46,382 nt of DNA from Flavobacteriaceae bacterium (GCA_018402135.1 JAGYJF010000001.1:1-46382), one strand, 5' to 3'; shown: positions 35,378 through 44,805, counted from the stretch's first letter. A program made the numbers and translations. The notes: generated from the sequence alone by a model not told the origin.

Positions 35378-38300
35378 ATGAACGCTAAATTTCCTGAATA
35401 TAAAGGTCTTGACTTACCAAAAGTAACCGAAGAAATTCTTCACTACTGGAAGCAGCACCATATTTTTGAAAAAAGTGTAACAACCCGCGAAGGGCAGAAG
35501 CCTTATGTATTTTTTGAAGGTCCGCCATCAGCCAACGGTTTGCCTGGTGTTCACCACGTTTTAGCGCGTGCTATTAAAGATATTTTTCCGCGTTACAAAA
35601 CCATGAAAGGTTTTCAGGTAAAACGCAAAGCTGGCTGGGATACCCATGGCTTACCAATCGAATTAGGTGTGGAAAAAGAACTCGGTATCACTAAAGAAGA
35701 TATTGGAAATCCCGACAGTCCTCGAGGTATTTCGGTTGAAGATTACAACGCGGCCTGCCGTAAAGCTGTCATGCGTTACACCGATGTTTGGAACGACCTC
35801 ACCGAAAAAATGGGTTACTGGGTAGATATGGATAATCCATACATCACCTATGAGCCTAAATACATGGAAAGTGTTTGGTGGTTGCTCAAGCAGATTTACG
35901 ATAAAAATTTAATTTATAAAGGCTATACCATTCAGCCGTATTCTCCAAAGGCAGGAACAGGATTAAGCTCGCACGAGCTTAACCAACCTGGCACTTATCA
36001 GGACGTAACTGATACTACTGTTGTTGCTCAGTTTAAAATACTCCCGATTGAACAACAAACTGTAAAAGTCTTTCCCTTTGGAAAGGATTTAGGATGGGAC
36101 AAAGAAGCATATTTTTTAGCTTGGACCACTACACCGTGGACATTACCTTCAAATACCGCTTTAACAGTGGGTCCGAAAATTGAATATGTTTTGGTTAAAA
36201 CCTATAACCAATACACCTTCGAGCCAATTCATGTGATCTTAGCTCAAAATTTGGTTCATCAGCAGTTCGCAGGGAAGTTTAACCAAGTTGAATCAAAGGA
36301 AGACATACTGTGCTACCAACCTAACGATAAATCAATTCCTTATAGAATTATTGGGTCGTGTTTGGGGAAAGATTTAGAAGGCATTAAATACGAGCAATTA
36401 CTTACATACGCCTTACCACACGATAACCCAGAAAATGCTTTTAGAGTGATTTTAGGGGATTTCGTTACCACCGAAGATGGAACTGGAATTGTACACACAG
36501 CACCAACCTTCGGTGCCGATGATGCCACGGTAGCAAAATTAGCATCACCCGAAATTCCACCCTTGTTAGTAAAAGACGAGAATGACAATTTAGTACCCTT
36601 AGTAGATTTACAAGGAAAATTCAGACCCGAGCTTGGCGAGTTTGCTGGGAAATACGTAAAAAATGAATATTACAACGATGGAGAAGCGCCCGAGCGTTCT
36701 GTGGATGTTGAAATTGCCATTAAATTAAAAGAAGAAAACAAAGCCTTTAAGGTTGAAAAATATAAACACAGCTACCCTAACTGCTGGCGTACCGATAAAC
36801 CTATTCTTTATTATCCGTTAGATTCATGGTTCATTAAAGTAACTGATGTTAAAGACAATATGGTGGCTTTAAACAACACCATCAACTGGAAACCAAAATC
36901 AACAGGAACTGGACGTTTTGGCAACTGGCTTGCCAATGCCAACGACTGGAATTTATCGCGCTCTCGGTATTGGGGAATTCCATTGCCAATTTGGAGAACT
37001 GAGGATGGTAAAGAAGAAATTTGCATTGGCTCGGTAGAAGAATTGATAGATGAAATGCAAAAATCTGTTGCGGCAGGTTTCATGGAAAAAGCAATATTTG
37101 AAGATTTTGAAATTGGTAACAATTCCGAAGAAAACTATAGTAAAATAGACCTTCATAAGAATATTGTAGATCAAATCGTTTTGTTATCGCCCAGTGGAAA
37201 ACCCATGAAGCGTGAAGCCGATTTAATTGATGTTTGGTTTGATTCTGGCTCTATGCCTTACGCGCAATGGCATTATCCATTTGAACAAGCCGAACTGATT
37301 GACAAAGGATGGGCTTTCCCAGCCGATTTCATTGCCGAAGGTGTCGATCAAACCAGAGGTTGGTTCTATACATTGCACGCTATCGCTACTATGGTTTTTG
37401 ATAGCGTAGCTTACAAAAATGTTGTGTCTAATGGTTTGGTTCTGGATAAAAACGGCCAAAAAATGTCCAAACGATTGGGCAATGCGGTCGATCCGTTTGA
37501 AACGCTCCATACCTATGGCGCCGACGCCACACGTTGGTATATGATTGCAAACGCCAACCCTTGGGATAACCTAAAGTTTGATGTTGATGGCATTGAAGAG
37601 GTAAAGCGTAAATTCTTCGGAACTTTGTACAACACCTATTCATTTTTCACCTTGTATACCAATCTGGACGGTTTTAAATACGAAGAAGCTGAAATTCCAA
37701 TCCAAAACCGACCTGAGCTAGACCGATGGATTCTTTCAGAATTGAACACCTTAATACAAAAGGTTGACGACTATTACGCCGATTATGAGCCAACTAAGGC
37801 AGCCCGTGCCATTTCCGATTTCACGCAAGATTACCTGAGTAACTGGTATGTGCGGTTAAGCAGAAGACGATTTTGGAAAGGCGATTACCAACAAGATAAA
37901 ATATCGGCGTACCAAACTTTATACACTTGTTTGATTACCATTGCCAAATTAGGTGCACCCATCGCGCCGTTTTATTTGGATCGGTTGTACCTCGATTTGA
38001 ATAAGGTCACCCAAAAGGAAACTTTTGAAAGTGTTCATTTGGCACAATTTCCTGAATATATTGCGTTGATGGTTGATAAAACTTTAGAGCGAAAGATGGA
38101 AGCTGCGCAAACTATTTCATCCTTGGTATTATCGCTTAGAGCGAAAGAAAAAATAAAAGTAAGACAGCCGCTTCAAAAGATTTTAATACCGATTGATTCG
38201 ATATCCCAAAAAGAAGAATTGTTACAGGTGGTAGACCTTATTGCTTCTGAAGTAAATGTGAAAGAAGTTGAACTATTAGAAGATGCGTCCGACATTCTAG

Positions 38301-38821
38301 TGAAACAAATCAAACCGAATTTTAAGGTTTTAGGACCAAGATTTGGTAAGGATATGAAATCTGTAGCTCAGGCAATTAGTAATTTAAACGCTCAAGACAT
38401 CAAGTATTTTGAACAAAACAACGGTTTAGACATTGATATTAGTGGCAAAAAGATTACTTTAGAACGGTCGGATGTGGAAATTAGTTCTCAAGATATTGAA
38501 GGCTGGTTGGTAGCATCGGCAGATGGATTTACGGTGGCATTAGACATCACTTTAAACGATAATTTGAAGAATGAAGGTATCGCCCGAGAATTGGTGAATC
38601 GCATACAAAATTTACGAAAAGATTCAGGCCTTGAGCTTACCGATAGAATAGATGTAAGTCTACAAAAAGATAGTAATATTATAAGTGCAATTAAAGAGAA
38701 CAGCGCCTACATTAAAGAAGAAACCCTAACCAATAAGTTAGAAATTATAAATGAATTAGATAGTGGTATAGAAATAGAATTTGACGATGTATATACCAAA
38801 TTGTTAATTAAAAAAGTGTAA
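35378..38821 (+). CDS. ileS: Isoleucyl-tRNA synthetase, type 2, with GVHH active-site motif
   Basis: Starting at ATG 35378 (an in-frame TTG at 35363 is less likely) gives 1147 residues, typical of the long type 2, eukaryote-like IleRS. It charges tRNA-Ile with isoleucine and edits valine. The class I catalytic signature that is normally H-x-G-H reads G57-V58-H59-H60 here (GLPGVHHVLARAIKD). The second signature is KMSKR at 695-699. The large editing (CP1) domain lies between, with TTWTTPWTLPSNTAL-like text and GTGIVHTAPTFGADD. The C-terminal region is an anticodon-binding helix bundle plus an extension. It heads an apparent ileS, DksA-like, lspA series. Confidence 0.97.
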   Translation: MNAKFPEYKGLDLPKVTEEILHYWKQHHIFEKSVTTREGQKPYVFFEGPPSANGLPGVHHVLARAIKDIFPRYKTMKGFQVKRKAGWDTHGLPIELGVEKELGITKEDIGNPDSPRGISVEDYNAACRKAVMRYTDVWNDLTEKMGYWVDMDNPYITYEPKYMESVWWLLKQIYDKNLIYKGYTIQPYSPKAGTGLSSHELNQPGTYQDVTDTTVVAQFKILPIEQQTVKVFPFGKDLGWDKEAYFLAWTTTPWTLPSNTALTVGPKIEYVLVKTYNQYTFEPIHVILAQNLVHQQFAGKFNQVESKEDILCYQPNDKSIPYRIIGSCLGKDLEGIKYEQLLTYALPHDNPENAFRVILGDFVTTEDGTGIVHTAPTFGADDATVAKLASPEIPPLLVKDENDNLVPLVDLQGKFRPELGEFAGKYVKNEYYNDGEAPERSVDVEIAIKLKEENKAFKVEKYKHSYPNCWRTDKPILYYPLDSWFIKVTDVKDNMVALNNTINWKPKSTGTGRFGNWLANANDWNLSRSRYWGIPLPIWRTEDGKEEICIGSVEELIDEMQKSVAAGFMEKAIFEDFEIGNNSEENYSKIDLHKNIVDQIVLLSPSGKPMKREADLIDVWFDSGSMPYAQWHYPFEQAELIDKGWAFPADFIAEGVDQTRGWFYTLHAIATMVFDSVAYKNVVSNGLVLDKNGQKMSKRLGNAVDPFETLHTYGADATRWYMIANANPWDNLKFDVDGIEEVKRKFFGTLYNTYSFFTLYTNLDGFKYEEAEIPIQNRPELDRWILSELNTLIQKVDDYYADYEPTKAARAISDFTQDYLSNWYVRLSRRRFWKGDYQQDKISAYQTLYTCLITIAKLGAPIAPFYLDRLYLDLNKVTQKETFESVHLAQFPEYIALMVDKTLERKMEAAQTISSLVLSLRAKEKIKVRQPLQKILIPIDSISQKEELLQVVDLIASEVNVKEVELLEDASDILVKQIKPNFKVLGPRFGKDMKSVAQAISNLNAQDIKYFEQNNGLDIDISGKKITLERSDVEISSQDIEGWLVASADGFTVALDITLNDNLKNEGIARELVNRIQNLRKDSGLELTDRIDVSLQKDSNIISAIKENSAYIKEETLTNKLEIINELDSGIEIEFDDVYTKLLIKKV

Positions 38822-38825
38822 AATT

Positions 38826-39209
38826 ATGGCATTAGACACCAGCAACAGATATTCTGACAAGGATTTAGAAGAATTTAAAGGATTGATTCAGGATAAAATT
38901 AAAAAAGCAGTTCACGATTTAGAGCTGATTAAAAGCGCCTATATGAACGATCATAACAATGGCACAGATGACACGTCACCTACTTTCAAGGCATTTGAAG
39001 AAGGCAGCGAAACTATGAGTAAAGAAGCCAACTCGGCCTTAGCGATTCGTCAGGAGAAATTTATCCGCGATCTTAAAAATGGGCTGATTAGAATTGAAAA
39101 TAAAACCTACGGTATTTGCCGTGTTACAGGAAAATTAATTGGTAAAGAACGCTTAAAATTGGTACCGCACGCCACCTTAAGCATCGAGGCTAAAAACATG
39201 CAGAAATAA
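38826..39209 (+). CDS. TraR/DksA-family protein with degenerate zinc finger
   Basis: This 127-residue protein has an N-terminal coiled-coil region and a C-terminal TraR/DksA zinc-finger-like fold: TYGICRVTGKLIGKERLKLV, then PHATLSIEAK. Of the four zinc ligands usual in DksA only the first Cys remains; the others read Thr, Ser and Glu or Ala. DksA proteins bind RNA polymerase in the secondary channel and work with ppGpp; whether this one does is not clear. It starts 4 bases after ileS, so it is in its operon, and it ends at a terminator before lspA. Confidence 0.9.
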   Translation: MALDTSNRYSDKDLEEFKGLIQDKIKKAVHDLELIKSAYMNDHNNGTDDTSPTFKAFEEGSETMSKEANSALAIRQEKFIRDLKNGLIRIENKTYGICRVTGKLIGKERLKLVPHATLSIEAKNMQK

Positions 39210-39236
39210 TCAATAGAATCATAATTTCAAATTAAT

Positions 39237-39262
39237 AAGCCTTGCAATTTGCAGGGCTTTTT
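39237..39262 (+). terminator. Intrinsic terminator after the DksA-like gene
   Basis: AAGCCTTGCA, loop ATT, TGCAGGGCTT form a 10-bp stem with one G-T wobble, followed by a T-run. It lies 27 bases after the DksA-like stop codon and just before lspA. Confidence 0.85.
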
Positions 39263-39279
39263 GTTTCTTAGCTTTCGAT

Positions 39280-39906
39280 ATGACTTTAAGAAAATCCATT
39301 CTGCTTATTTTAACTATTTTACTTATGGATCAAATAAGTAAAATATATATTAAAACTCATTTTGAATTAAACGAAGACCTTACAGTTTTTTCATGGTTTA
39401 AAATTGCTTTCGTTGAAAACGATGGTATGGCTTGGGGTGCAAAAATAAGTGATGTGGTAAACTTTATTTCAGACAGATCCGCGAAATTAATATTATCGTT
39501 ATTTAGGATAGTTGCACTAGCTGGAATCGGATACTGGCTATGGTTAAGCATCAAAAATAAAGGGAACTATTTACTTATAATTGCCATTGCGTTTATTTTT
39601 GCAGGTGCTTTAGGAAACATTATCGATTCGGTATTTTACGGGGTGCTTTTTAGTGATAGTTTAGGCCAAGTAGCGGGCTTTCTGCCATCGGAAGGCGGTT
39701 ACGACATCTTGTTTCACGGCAAGGTTGTAGACATGCTGTATTTGCCTATTTACAGTGGCATATTGCCCGATTGGATACCGTTTTTTGGAGGAAAATACCT
39801 CAGTTTTTTTGATCCCGTTTTTAATGTTGCCGATGTTGCCATTAGTACTGGTTTTTGCATGATTATTTTTTTTAATAAAAAAGCGTTCAGTACAAAAAAT
39901 GTTTAG
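39280..39906 (+). CDS. lspA: Lipoprotein signal peptidase (signal peptidase II)
   Basis: This 208-residue inner-membrane aspartyl protease removes signal peptides of prolipoproteins such as those at 22907 and 29363 in this window. The catalytic Asp pair is visible: D116 in GNIIDSVFYG and D185 in FNVADVAIS. The first helix includes LLMDQISKIYI. It is longer than the roughly 165-residue E. coli protein because of an insertion of about 40 residues between the two catalytic segments (about 125-175), as is usual in Bacteroidota. It starts after the terminator at 39237-39262, so it probably has its own promoter. Confidence 0.95.
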   Translation: MTLRKSILLILTILLMDQISKIYIKTHFELNEDLTVFSWFKIAFVENDGMAWGAKISDVVNFISDRSAKLILSLFRIVALAGIGYWLWLSIKNKGNYLLIIAIAFIFAGALGNIIDSVFYGVLFSDSLGQVAGFLPSEGGYDILFHGKVVDMLYLPIYSGILPDWIPFFGGKYLSFFDPVFNVADVAISTGFCMIIFFNKKAFSTKNV

Positions 39907-39965
39907 AGCTGGTCAAAAGAATTAAAAACCATTTAAATTTATAATCAAAAATAAACCTGTTTAAA

Positions 39966-41843
39966 ATGAAATATTATTTCGGAATTTTATTGTTCTTCAT
40001 ATTTTTATCTTCAGAAATCATGTTGGCCCAAAATGAATTTAATATCAATTTAGGGAACAATCAACAATTATGTTCTGGTTTTAATCAAGCCTTTAAAAAC
40101 CGACCAAAAGAAAGCAGTTTTGCTATTAAACGTGAAGGCACCAATATATATTTTGAACACAACGACGAACAATGGTTTAATAATCTTTTTAGAAATCCGC
40201 AGGATGGGATTGCAGTAGATGTGGTAGATAAACAACGTTATAATTGTAATGAAGTTGTTGTAGATAGACGCCAAATTAGAGGCGAATTGCAAAAACCAGT
40301 TTATGCCAAACGGCTAAAATCAACTTTAAAAAAGACAGATGATACCAAATTTAGAGTGTTAGTTGGCCGCATTCCAGAAGCCTGGCAAGATCACGAATTG
40401 GAGTTTAATATTTTGTTTTTAAGCGATAACAGCCTTTGTCAATATTACGTGATTTACGATTTAAAAGCCTATGCTTGGGATTTGTTAGATATGGGGATTT
40501 ATTTAGATTCTTTAACCTATTCCAACAAACAAATAAGTAATAATGATGATGGTTTTGTATTTAAAAATAAAACCCTGAAATTTTCAATTCCTTTTGAAAA
40601 AAATAAATCGGAGTATTTGCCACAAGACATCAAGCCACTATACGATTCGCTAAGGCTTACCGATTTTAACATAAAAACTATCAACATAAAAGCTTATGCA
40701 TCAGTTGAAGGAAGTTTAGAACGCAACATTGAGCTACAAGAACAACGTGCGCAAAGTATCGCCCAAGCCTTGCAAAGTTTTCAGCAACCTACTATCGAAA
40801 CCACTATTTCATCCTCAGAAAATTGGGTAGAGTTTCTAAACGATATTCAAAACACCAACTATGAAAACCTAGCATCGATTAGTAAATTTGAGGTAAAATC
40901 TAGATTAACTGGGAGTTTTTCTGAAGAGATGGAACCAATTTTAAAAAACCATCGAAAAGCAGTAATTGAACTCGAATTAGAAAAAATAGATGTTTACAAA
41001 AATAATACAGCTCAAGAATTACTAGGTAAATTTAATGCCGCCCTTGCAGTAGCTGAAGTTGATGAAGCCTCCAAAATTCAAAACACCTTGTTTGAGCGAT
41101 TAAATTCTCGGGAAATTTCGCCTGATTTTTTAAAAAAAATGGAAATCCCAAATCAGGATTTATTTGTGCATCTTATTAACAAGAAAACTTCCTTTAATTA
41201 TTTTTTAGATGAACGTCAGGTTTTAATCACGCATAACCAACTTTTAGAATTAGAAAAATTGGCGCCAAAAGATCCAAGAGTAAAATACAACTTAGTAGTA
41301 ACAAAAATGAAATTATGGCGCTATAAAGCTTTGGAAGTAGATGTTGATAAATTTAAATCTGAAATTTCAAGTTTGAAAAATTACGGTATTGATGCCATTT
41401 TAATTAATCGCATGATGATTAACTATCACATTATTTTAGCTGAAAACTTTATGCGCGCTCGAGATTTCAATAATAAAGACAGAAGTGTCAATTACATTAA
41501 TGACAACTATAATAAGGTCACACTTTCAAATTACGATTATCTAAGTTTGGCACAGTTTTTTAGTTACTACGGCAATACGGAAATGTCCACAGAACTCCTA
41601 ACACCAAAGGCTAAAAGCATTGATATAGATGAAGATTTGCTGTTTTATTATATCAATTTAACCATAGTAGATAGAGAGCTTACCCAAACCTCAGATTACC
41701 GCACCATCATGCTTAATGCCTATAATCTAAACCCTGAACGATTTTGTGGATTATTTAACCCTTATGGGCAAGGCGGCGTTACCTTTCAGTTGTTGGAAGA
41801 TGAATTTTTGCTAACTAGTTATTGTGAGAGTTGTAACAGGTAA
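39966..41843 (+). CDS. Exported protein with OmpA-like segment (unknown function)
   Basis: This 625-residue protein has a signal peptide (about 1-22, ending IMLAQ). I do not recognise the N-terminal part (23-205). Around residues 210-285 the text FSIPFEKNKSEYLPQDIKPL, IKAYASVEG and NIELQEQRAQSIAQAL resembles an OmpA-type peptidoglycan-binding fold (beta strand, helix, then a GSxEG-like turn and R-rich helix), but a firm match is not possible by eye. The rest is helical and possibly TPR-like. It ends in CESCNR. It may be a periplasmic envelope protein. It is convergent with the cyclo-ligase gene. Confidence 0.65.
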   Translation: MKYYFGILLFFIFLSSEIMLAQNEFNINLGNNQQLCSGFNQAFKNRPKESSFAIKREGTNIYFEHNDEQWFNNLFRNPQDGIAVDVVDKQRYNCNEVVVDRRQIRGELQKPVYAKRLKSTLKKTDDTKFRVLVGRIPEAWQDHELEFNILFLSDNSLCQYYVIYDLKAYAWDLLDMGIYLDSLTYSNKQISNNDDGFVFKNKTLKFSIPFEKNKSEYLPQDIKPLYDSLRLTDFNIKTINIKAYASVEGSLERNIELQEQRAQSIAQALQSFQQPTIETTISSSENWVEFLNDIQNTNYENLASISKFEVKSRLTGSFSEEMEPILKNHRKAVIELELEKIDVYKNNTAQELLGKFNAALAVAEVDEASKIQNTLFERLNSREISPDFLKKMEIPNQDLFVHLINKKTSFNYFLDERQVLITHNQLLELEKLAPKDPRVKYNLVVTKMKLWRYKALEVDVDKFKSEISSLKNYGIDAILINRMMINYHIILAENFMRARDFNNKDRSVNYINDNYNKVTLSNYDYLSLAQFFSYYGNTEMSTELLTPKAKSIDIDEDLLFYYINLTIVDRELTQTSDYRTIMLNAYNLNPERFCGLFNPYGQGGVTFQLLEDEFLLTSYCESCNR

Positions 41844-41865
41844 AATTGAACAGTTAAACAAAATA

Positions 41866-42429
41866 TTAAAACCTATAAACTTTATCGGGTGTCACACAAT
41901 AATCAAGTTTGATGTCAGTGTTAGTTAAGCCTTCAATATCGTCTTCAGCCTGAAAAAAACTAAGTCCAATTTTCAAACATTCAGGCTTACATTTTGATAA
42001 AAACTTGTCATAAAAACCTTTTCCATATCCAACCCTATTGCCTTTGATATCAAAAGCTAAAAGCGGTACAAATACAGCATCTATTTGTTGTTCGTTAATG
42101 AGTATACCATCGACTGGCTCGGGAATACCATAGTTATTAATGGCGAGTTTAGTGTTGTCGTCTAGCAAATAATGTTTTAAGGTTGAAGTAGAAAAATCTG
42201 TTTTAGGAACGACGACAGTTTTATCTTTTCCTTGTAAAATATTAAGTAAAAAAGTGGCGTTAATTTCGTTTTTGGACTCAATGCTTAAAAATATGTGATA
42301 GCAATTAAAATTCCAGATTGGTAAGTTCAGACACTCATTTGCTATGTCTATACTAAGGGTTTCAATTTCTGCCTCAGATAGCTGCGTACGCTTTTCTTTA
42401 TAAAGTTGTCTCAGTTGTGCTTTGTGCAT
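41866..42429 (-). CDS. 5-formyltetrahydrofolate cyclo-ligase
   Basis: The enzyme converts 5-formyl-THF to 5,10-methenyl-THF with ATP. I place the start at ATG 42429 (187 residues), because the family N-terminus reads MHKAQLRQLYKEKR; the longer frame to 42465 adds 12 residues inside the upstream gene without family support. Conserved blocks are VVVPKTD near residue 72 and GYGKGFYD at 134-141, the ATP/phosphate-binding loop. It overlaps the end of the M14-type gene by 32 bases and so is translationally coupled to the rimK cassette. That linkage is unusual for a folate-salvage enzyme. Confidence 0.9.
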   Translation of the reverse strand: MHKAQLRQLYKEKRTQLSEAEIETLSIDIANECLNLPIWNFNCYHIFLSIESKNEINATFLLNILQGKDKTVVVPKTDFSTSTLKHYLLDDNTKLAINNYGIPEPVDGILINEQQIDAVFVPLLAFDIKGNRVGYGKGFYDKFLSKCKPECLKIGLSFFQAEDDIEGLTNTDIKLDYCVTPDKVYRF

Positions 42430-43393
42430 CTGCAATTTGGGTTGAAATATGAAATAATGCATCACCCTGATAAACGATTGGGGAATGATTTACATTTAAA
42501 ACGTATCCGCTCTGCGTGGCTCTCACAAAAAAGTTGAATTTCCCATAAGGATCGGTGATATTGCCAATAACGTCATCCGTCTTTACAGAACTGCCAATGT
42601 CTGCTGAAGCCTTGAATAGTCCAGAATATTTAGCCCTTAGCCAACTGCTTTGTGAAATAATAACCGTTTCCTTTTTGGGCTTTGAGGCTTTGAAGTTTTT
42701 TTTCAACATACCAAAATGTGCCAAAATTCTTTTGGTACCATTGACGGCAGAGTTGGTTACATTGGTATCAATATGAAATGATTTGCCACCTTCAAAAAGT
42801 AAAATGGGAATATTTAATTTATAACATGAATTTCTGAACGACTTATTTAAGTTTTTCGCATAAAGCACAAAGGGTGCACCAAAAATTTGTGCCAATTCTT
42901 TCAAGTTTTCCTCATTTTCAATAATGCGTATTTGTGGGGCATTAAATCTGCCAGCACCACCAGTATGAAAATCCAAAACTAAATCGGCATATGGTACAAT
43001 TTCCGTCATAAGTTGATGGGCAACCCTACTGGCCAAGGAACCATTTTCGCTACCTGGGAACACCCGATTTAAATCGCGACCATCCGGAAATACTCTATTC
43101 ATTTGAATAAACCCAAAAACATTGATCAATGGAATACAAATAATAGTACCTTTTTTAGGTTTGTTTATGCCTTTGGCTATGAGTTGTCTCACTATTTCTA
43201 CGCCATTTACTTCATCGCCATGGATTCCTGCGGTAATTAAGATAGTTGGCCCAGGTTTTTTTGAACGGTTAATAATCACAGGAATATCTATAGAGTTCTG
43301 GGTGTGTAGTTTGGCAACATTAAAACTCAGCTCTTTGGTTTGTCCGGGTGTAATGCTTACACCTAAGATGGTTAATGTGTCTAATTTACTCAT
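42398..43393 (-). CDS. M14-type succinylglutamate desuccinylase/aspartoacylase-like hydrolase
   Basis: This 331-residue protein matches the AstE/aspartoacylase branch of zinc carboxypeptidases (M14). The zinc ligands are visible: H58 and E61 in AGIHGDEVNGVEIV and H143 in LVLDFHTGGAGRF. The C-terminal part is a small beta-barrel-like domain (SGYVLNVNHSPIVYQGD). Such enzymes cleave an amide bond to an acidic amino acid. Its start abuts the rimK stop with no gap. The context suggests a substrate connected with glutamate-tailed proteins or peptides, which is inference. Confidence 0.88.
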   Translation of the reverse strand: MSKLDTLTILGVSITPGQTKELSFNVAKLHTQNSIDIPVIINRSKKPGPTILITAGIHGDEVNGVEIVRQLIAKGINKPKKGTIICIPLINVFGFIQMNRVFPDGRDLNRVFPGSENGSLASRVAHQLMTEIVPYADLVLDFHTGGAGRFNAPQIRIIENEENLKELAQIFGAPFVLYAKNLNKSFRNSCYKLNIPILLFEGGKSFHIDTNVTNSAVNGTKRILAHFGMLKKNFKASKPKKETVIISQSSWLRAKYSGLFKASADIGSSVKTDDVIGNITDPYGKFNFFVRATQSGYVLNVNHSPIVYQGDALFHISTQIADAQSTTETTL

Positions 43394-44269
43394 TTATTTT
43401 CGGCTTCTTTCAATAAAAGTGATGATGGCTCGTGCTATATTCTTGTTTGTAGCTTCTTCAATACCTTCAAGTCCTGGAGTTGAGTTGACTTCCATAATTA
43501 ACGGACCGCGCTGCGATTGCAACATATCCACGCCACATACGGGAAGTTTTAAAGCATGTGCTGCTTTAATGGCGAGTTTTAGTTCTTCGGTTGATAATTT
43601 AATCAAGTTGGCACTACCACCGCGGTGTAGATTAGATCGAAATTCACCTTCTTTACTTTGGCGTTTCATAGCGCCAACAACCTGACCGTCAACAATAAAA
43701 GCTCTTAAATCGGCACCTTTAGCTTCTTGAATGTACTCTTGAACTAAAGCTCTGGCTTGAAGTCCGTTAAATGCTTCCAATACCGATTCTGCCGCATTTT
43801 TTGTTTCCGCTAAAACAACGCCTAAGCCTTGGGTGCCTTCCAGAAGTTTTATAATAACGGGCGTGCCACCAACATGCGAAATGACTTCTTCAACGTCGCG
43901 AGAGTAGTTTGTGAAAACCGTTTTAGGCATGCCAATGTTGGCTTTTGATAAACGCTGAAAACTGCGAAGTTTGTCACGAGATCGTATAATCGCATCGGAG
44001 GTTACTGTTGAAAAAACACCCATCATTTCAAATTGTCGCACAACTGCGCAACCAAAAAAGGTGATTGAGGCACCAATTCTCGGTATAACAGCATCTACAT
44101 AATCTAGGTACCGATCTTTGTAATATATGGTTGGTTTTTCACTTTCTATAATAATATCGCATTTTAGCGGGTCTATTACTTCTACTTCGTGACCTCGGAT
44201 GAGTCCTTCTTCCACCAAACGCTTGGTAGAATATAATCTAGGATTTCTGGAGAGTATTACAATATTCAT
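43394..44269 (-). CDS. rimK: RimK-type ATP-grasp glutamate ligase
   Basis: This 291-residue protein is close to the usual RimK length. RimK adds glutamates to the C-terminus of ribosomal protein S6 in E. coli and Pseudomonas. Visible blocks are an N-terminal pre-ATP-grasp domain ([20 protein letters not shown]), the glycine-rich ATP-binding loop [36 protein letters not shown], and the metal-binding [12 protein letters not shown]. Its start overlaps the retropepsin-like gene by 4 bases and its stop abuts the M14-type gene. The actual acceptor here (S6 or another protein) is not shown by the sequence. Confidence 0.93.
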   Translation of the reverse strand: MNIVILSRNPRLYSTKRLVEEGLIRGHEVEVIDPLKCDIIIESEKPTIYYKDRYLDYVDAVIPRIGASITFFGCAVVRQFEMMGVFSTVTSDAIIRSRDKLRSFQRLSKANIGMPKTVFTNYSRDVEEVISHVGGTPVIIKLLEGTQGLGVVLAETKNAAESVLEAFNGLQARALVQEYIQEAKGADLRAFIVDGQVVGAMKRQSKEGEFRSNLHRGGSANLIKLSTEELKLAIKAAHALKLPVCGVDMLQSQRGPLIMEVNSTPGLEGIEEATNKNIARAIITFIERSRK

Positions 44270-44691
44270 TTTAAAGGACTGTTAAAGGATACATTTTCTA
44301 AATCGACGTCTACTAAAAATTTCCGTTTTAAAAATTGTCTTCCAATTAAAACAGGAAACCTCATGTCGTCTCTTGTGCTTAAAGTTAGGTTAATCTTATA
44401 GGTTTTACCAAATAATTCAATGGTTGATTTTATTTTAAATCGGTTTTCTTTAAATCCGTTACTACTTTTTACACCAGTGGTACTGTAGGTATTGAAAATA
44501 ATGGGCTGATCGTTGTAATCTGGGTGGTCTTTGTCGTAAAAGACACATTTCAGCACGTTATTTTCCTCAATAATTTCAGAGCAATGAACGGCAGAAGTAT
44601 AAGCCCCCGTGTCAATTTTTACGCTAATATTGTAAAGATTTAAATCTGGGAAATTAACAATATCTGTTCTGCCTAATATTTGTTTGTTCAA
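44266..44691 (-). CDS. RimB-like retropepsin-type aspartic protease
   Basis: This 141-residue protein has the single-domain retropepsin-like fold formerly labelled ATP-dependent zinc protease (PF05618). The active-site motif D27-T28-G29-A30 ([14 protein letters not shown]) is clear, and a second conserved block [17 protein letters not shown] lies near the C-terminus. In Pseudomonas a protein of this type, RimB, is encoded with RimK and trims glutamate tails. The start is a TTG, since no ATG or GTG occurs at the domain boundary. It is the first gene of the cassette and overlaps rimK by 4 bases. Confidence 0.88.
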   Translation of the reverse strand: MNKQILGRTDIVNFPDLNLYNISVKIDTGAYTSAVHCSEIIEENNVLKCVFYDKDHPDYNDQPIIFNTYSTTGVKSSNGFKENRFKIKSTIELFGKTYKINLTLSTRDDMRFPVLIGRQFLKRKFLVDVDLENVSFNSPLK

Positions 44692-44711
44692 AATAAAAAT
44701 TTAAAGACTTA

Positions 44712-44719
44712 CGAAAGTA
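44712..44719 (-). promoter_or_regulatory. Possible -7 element of the rimB-like/rimK cassette
   Basis: The minus strand reads TACTTTCG, one base from TAnnTTTG, 20 bases upstream of the TTG start. No clear -33 TTG at the right spacing. Confidence 0.35.
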
Positions 44720-44779
44720 ATATAAAGTTGAACAGTTAGGTGCTGTTACAATATTTTTTTTAAACTGTAAAATTACTCC

Positions 44780-44787
44780 TATCTTTA
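44780..44787 (+). promoter_or_regulatory. Probable -7 element of uvrC
   Basis: TATCTTTA differs from TAnnTTTG only in the last base and is preceded 19 bases upstream by a T-run that can serve as the -33 element. It lies 18 bases before the uvrC ATG. Confidence 0.45.
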
Positions 44788-44805
44788 AGTGTTATTTTTG
44801 AAGCC

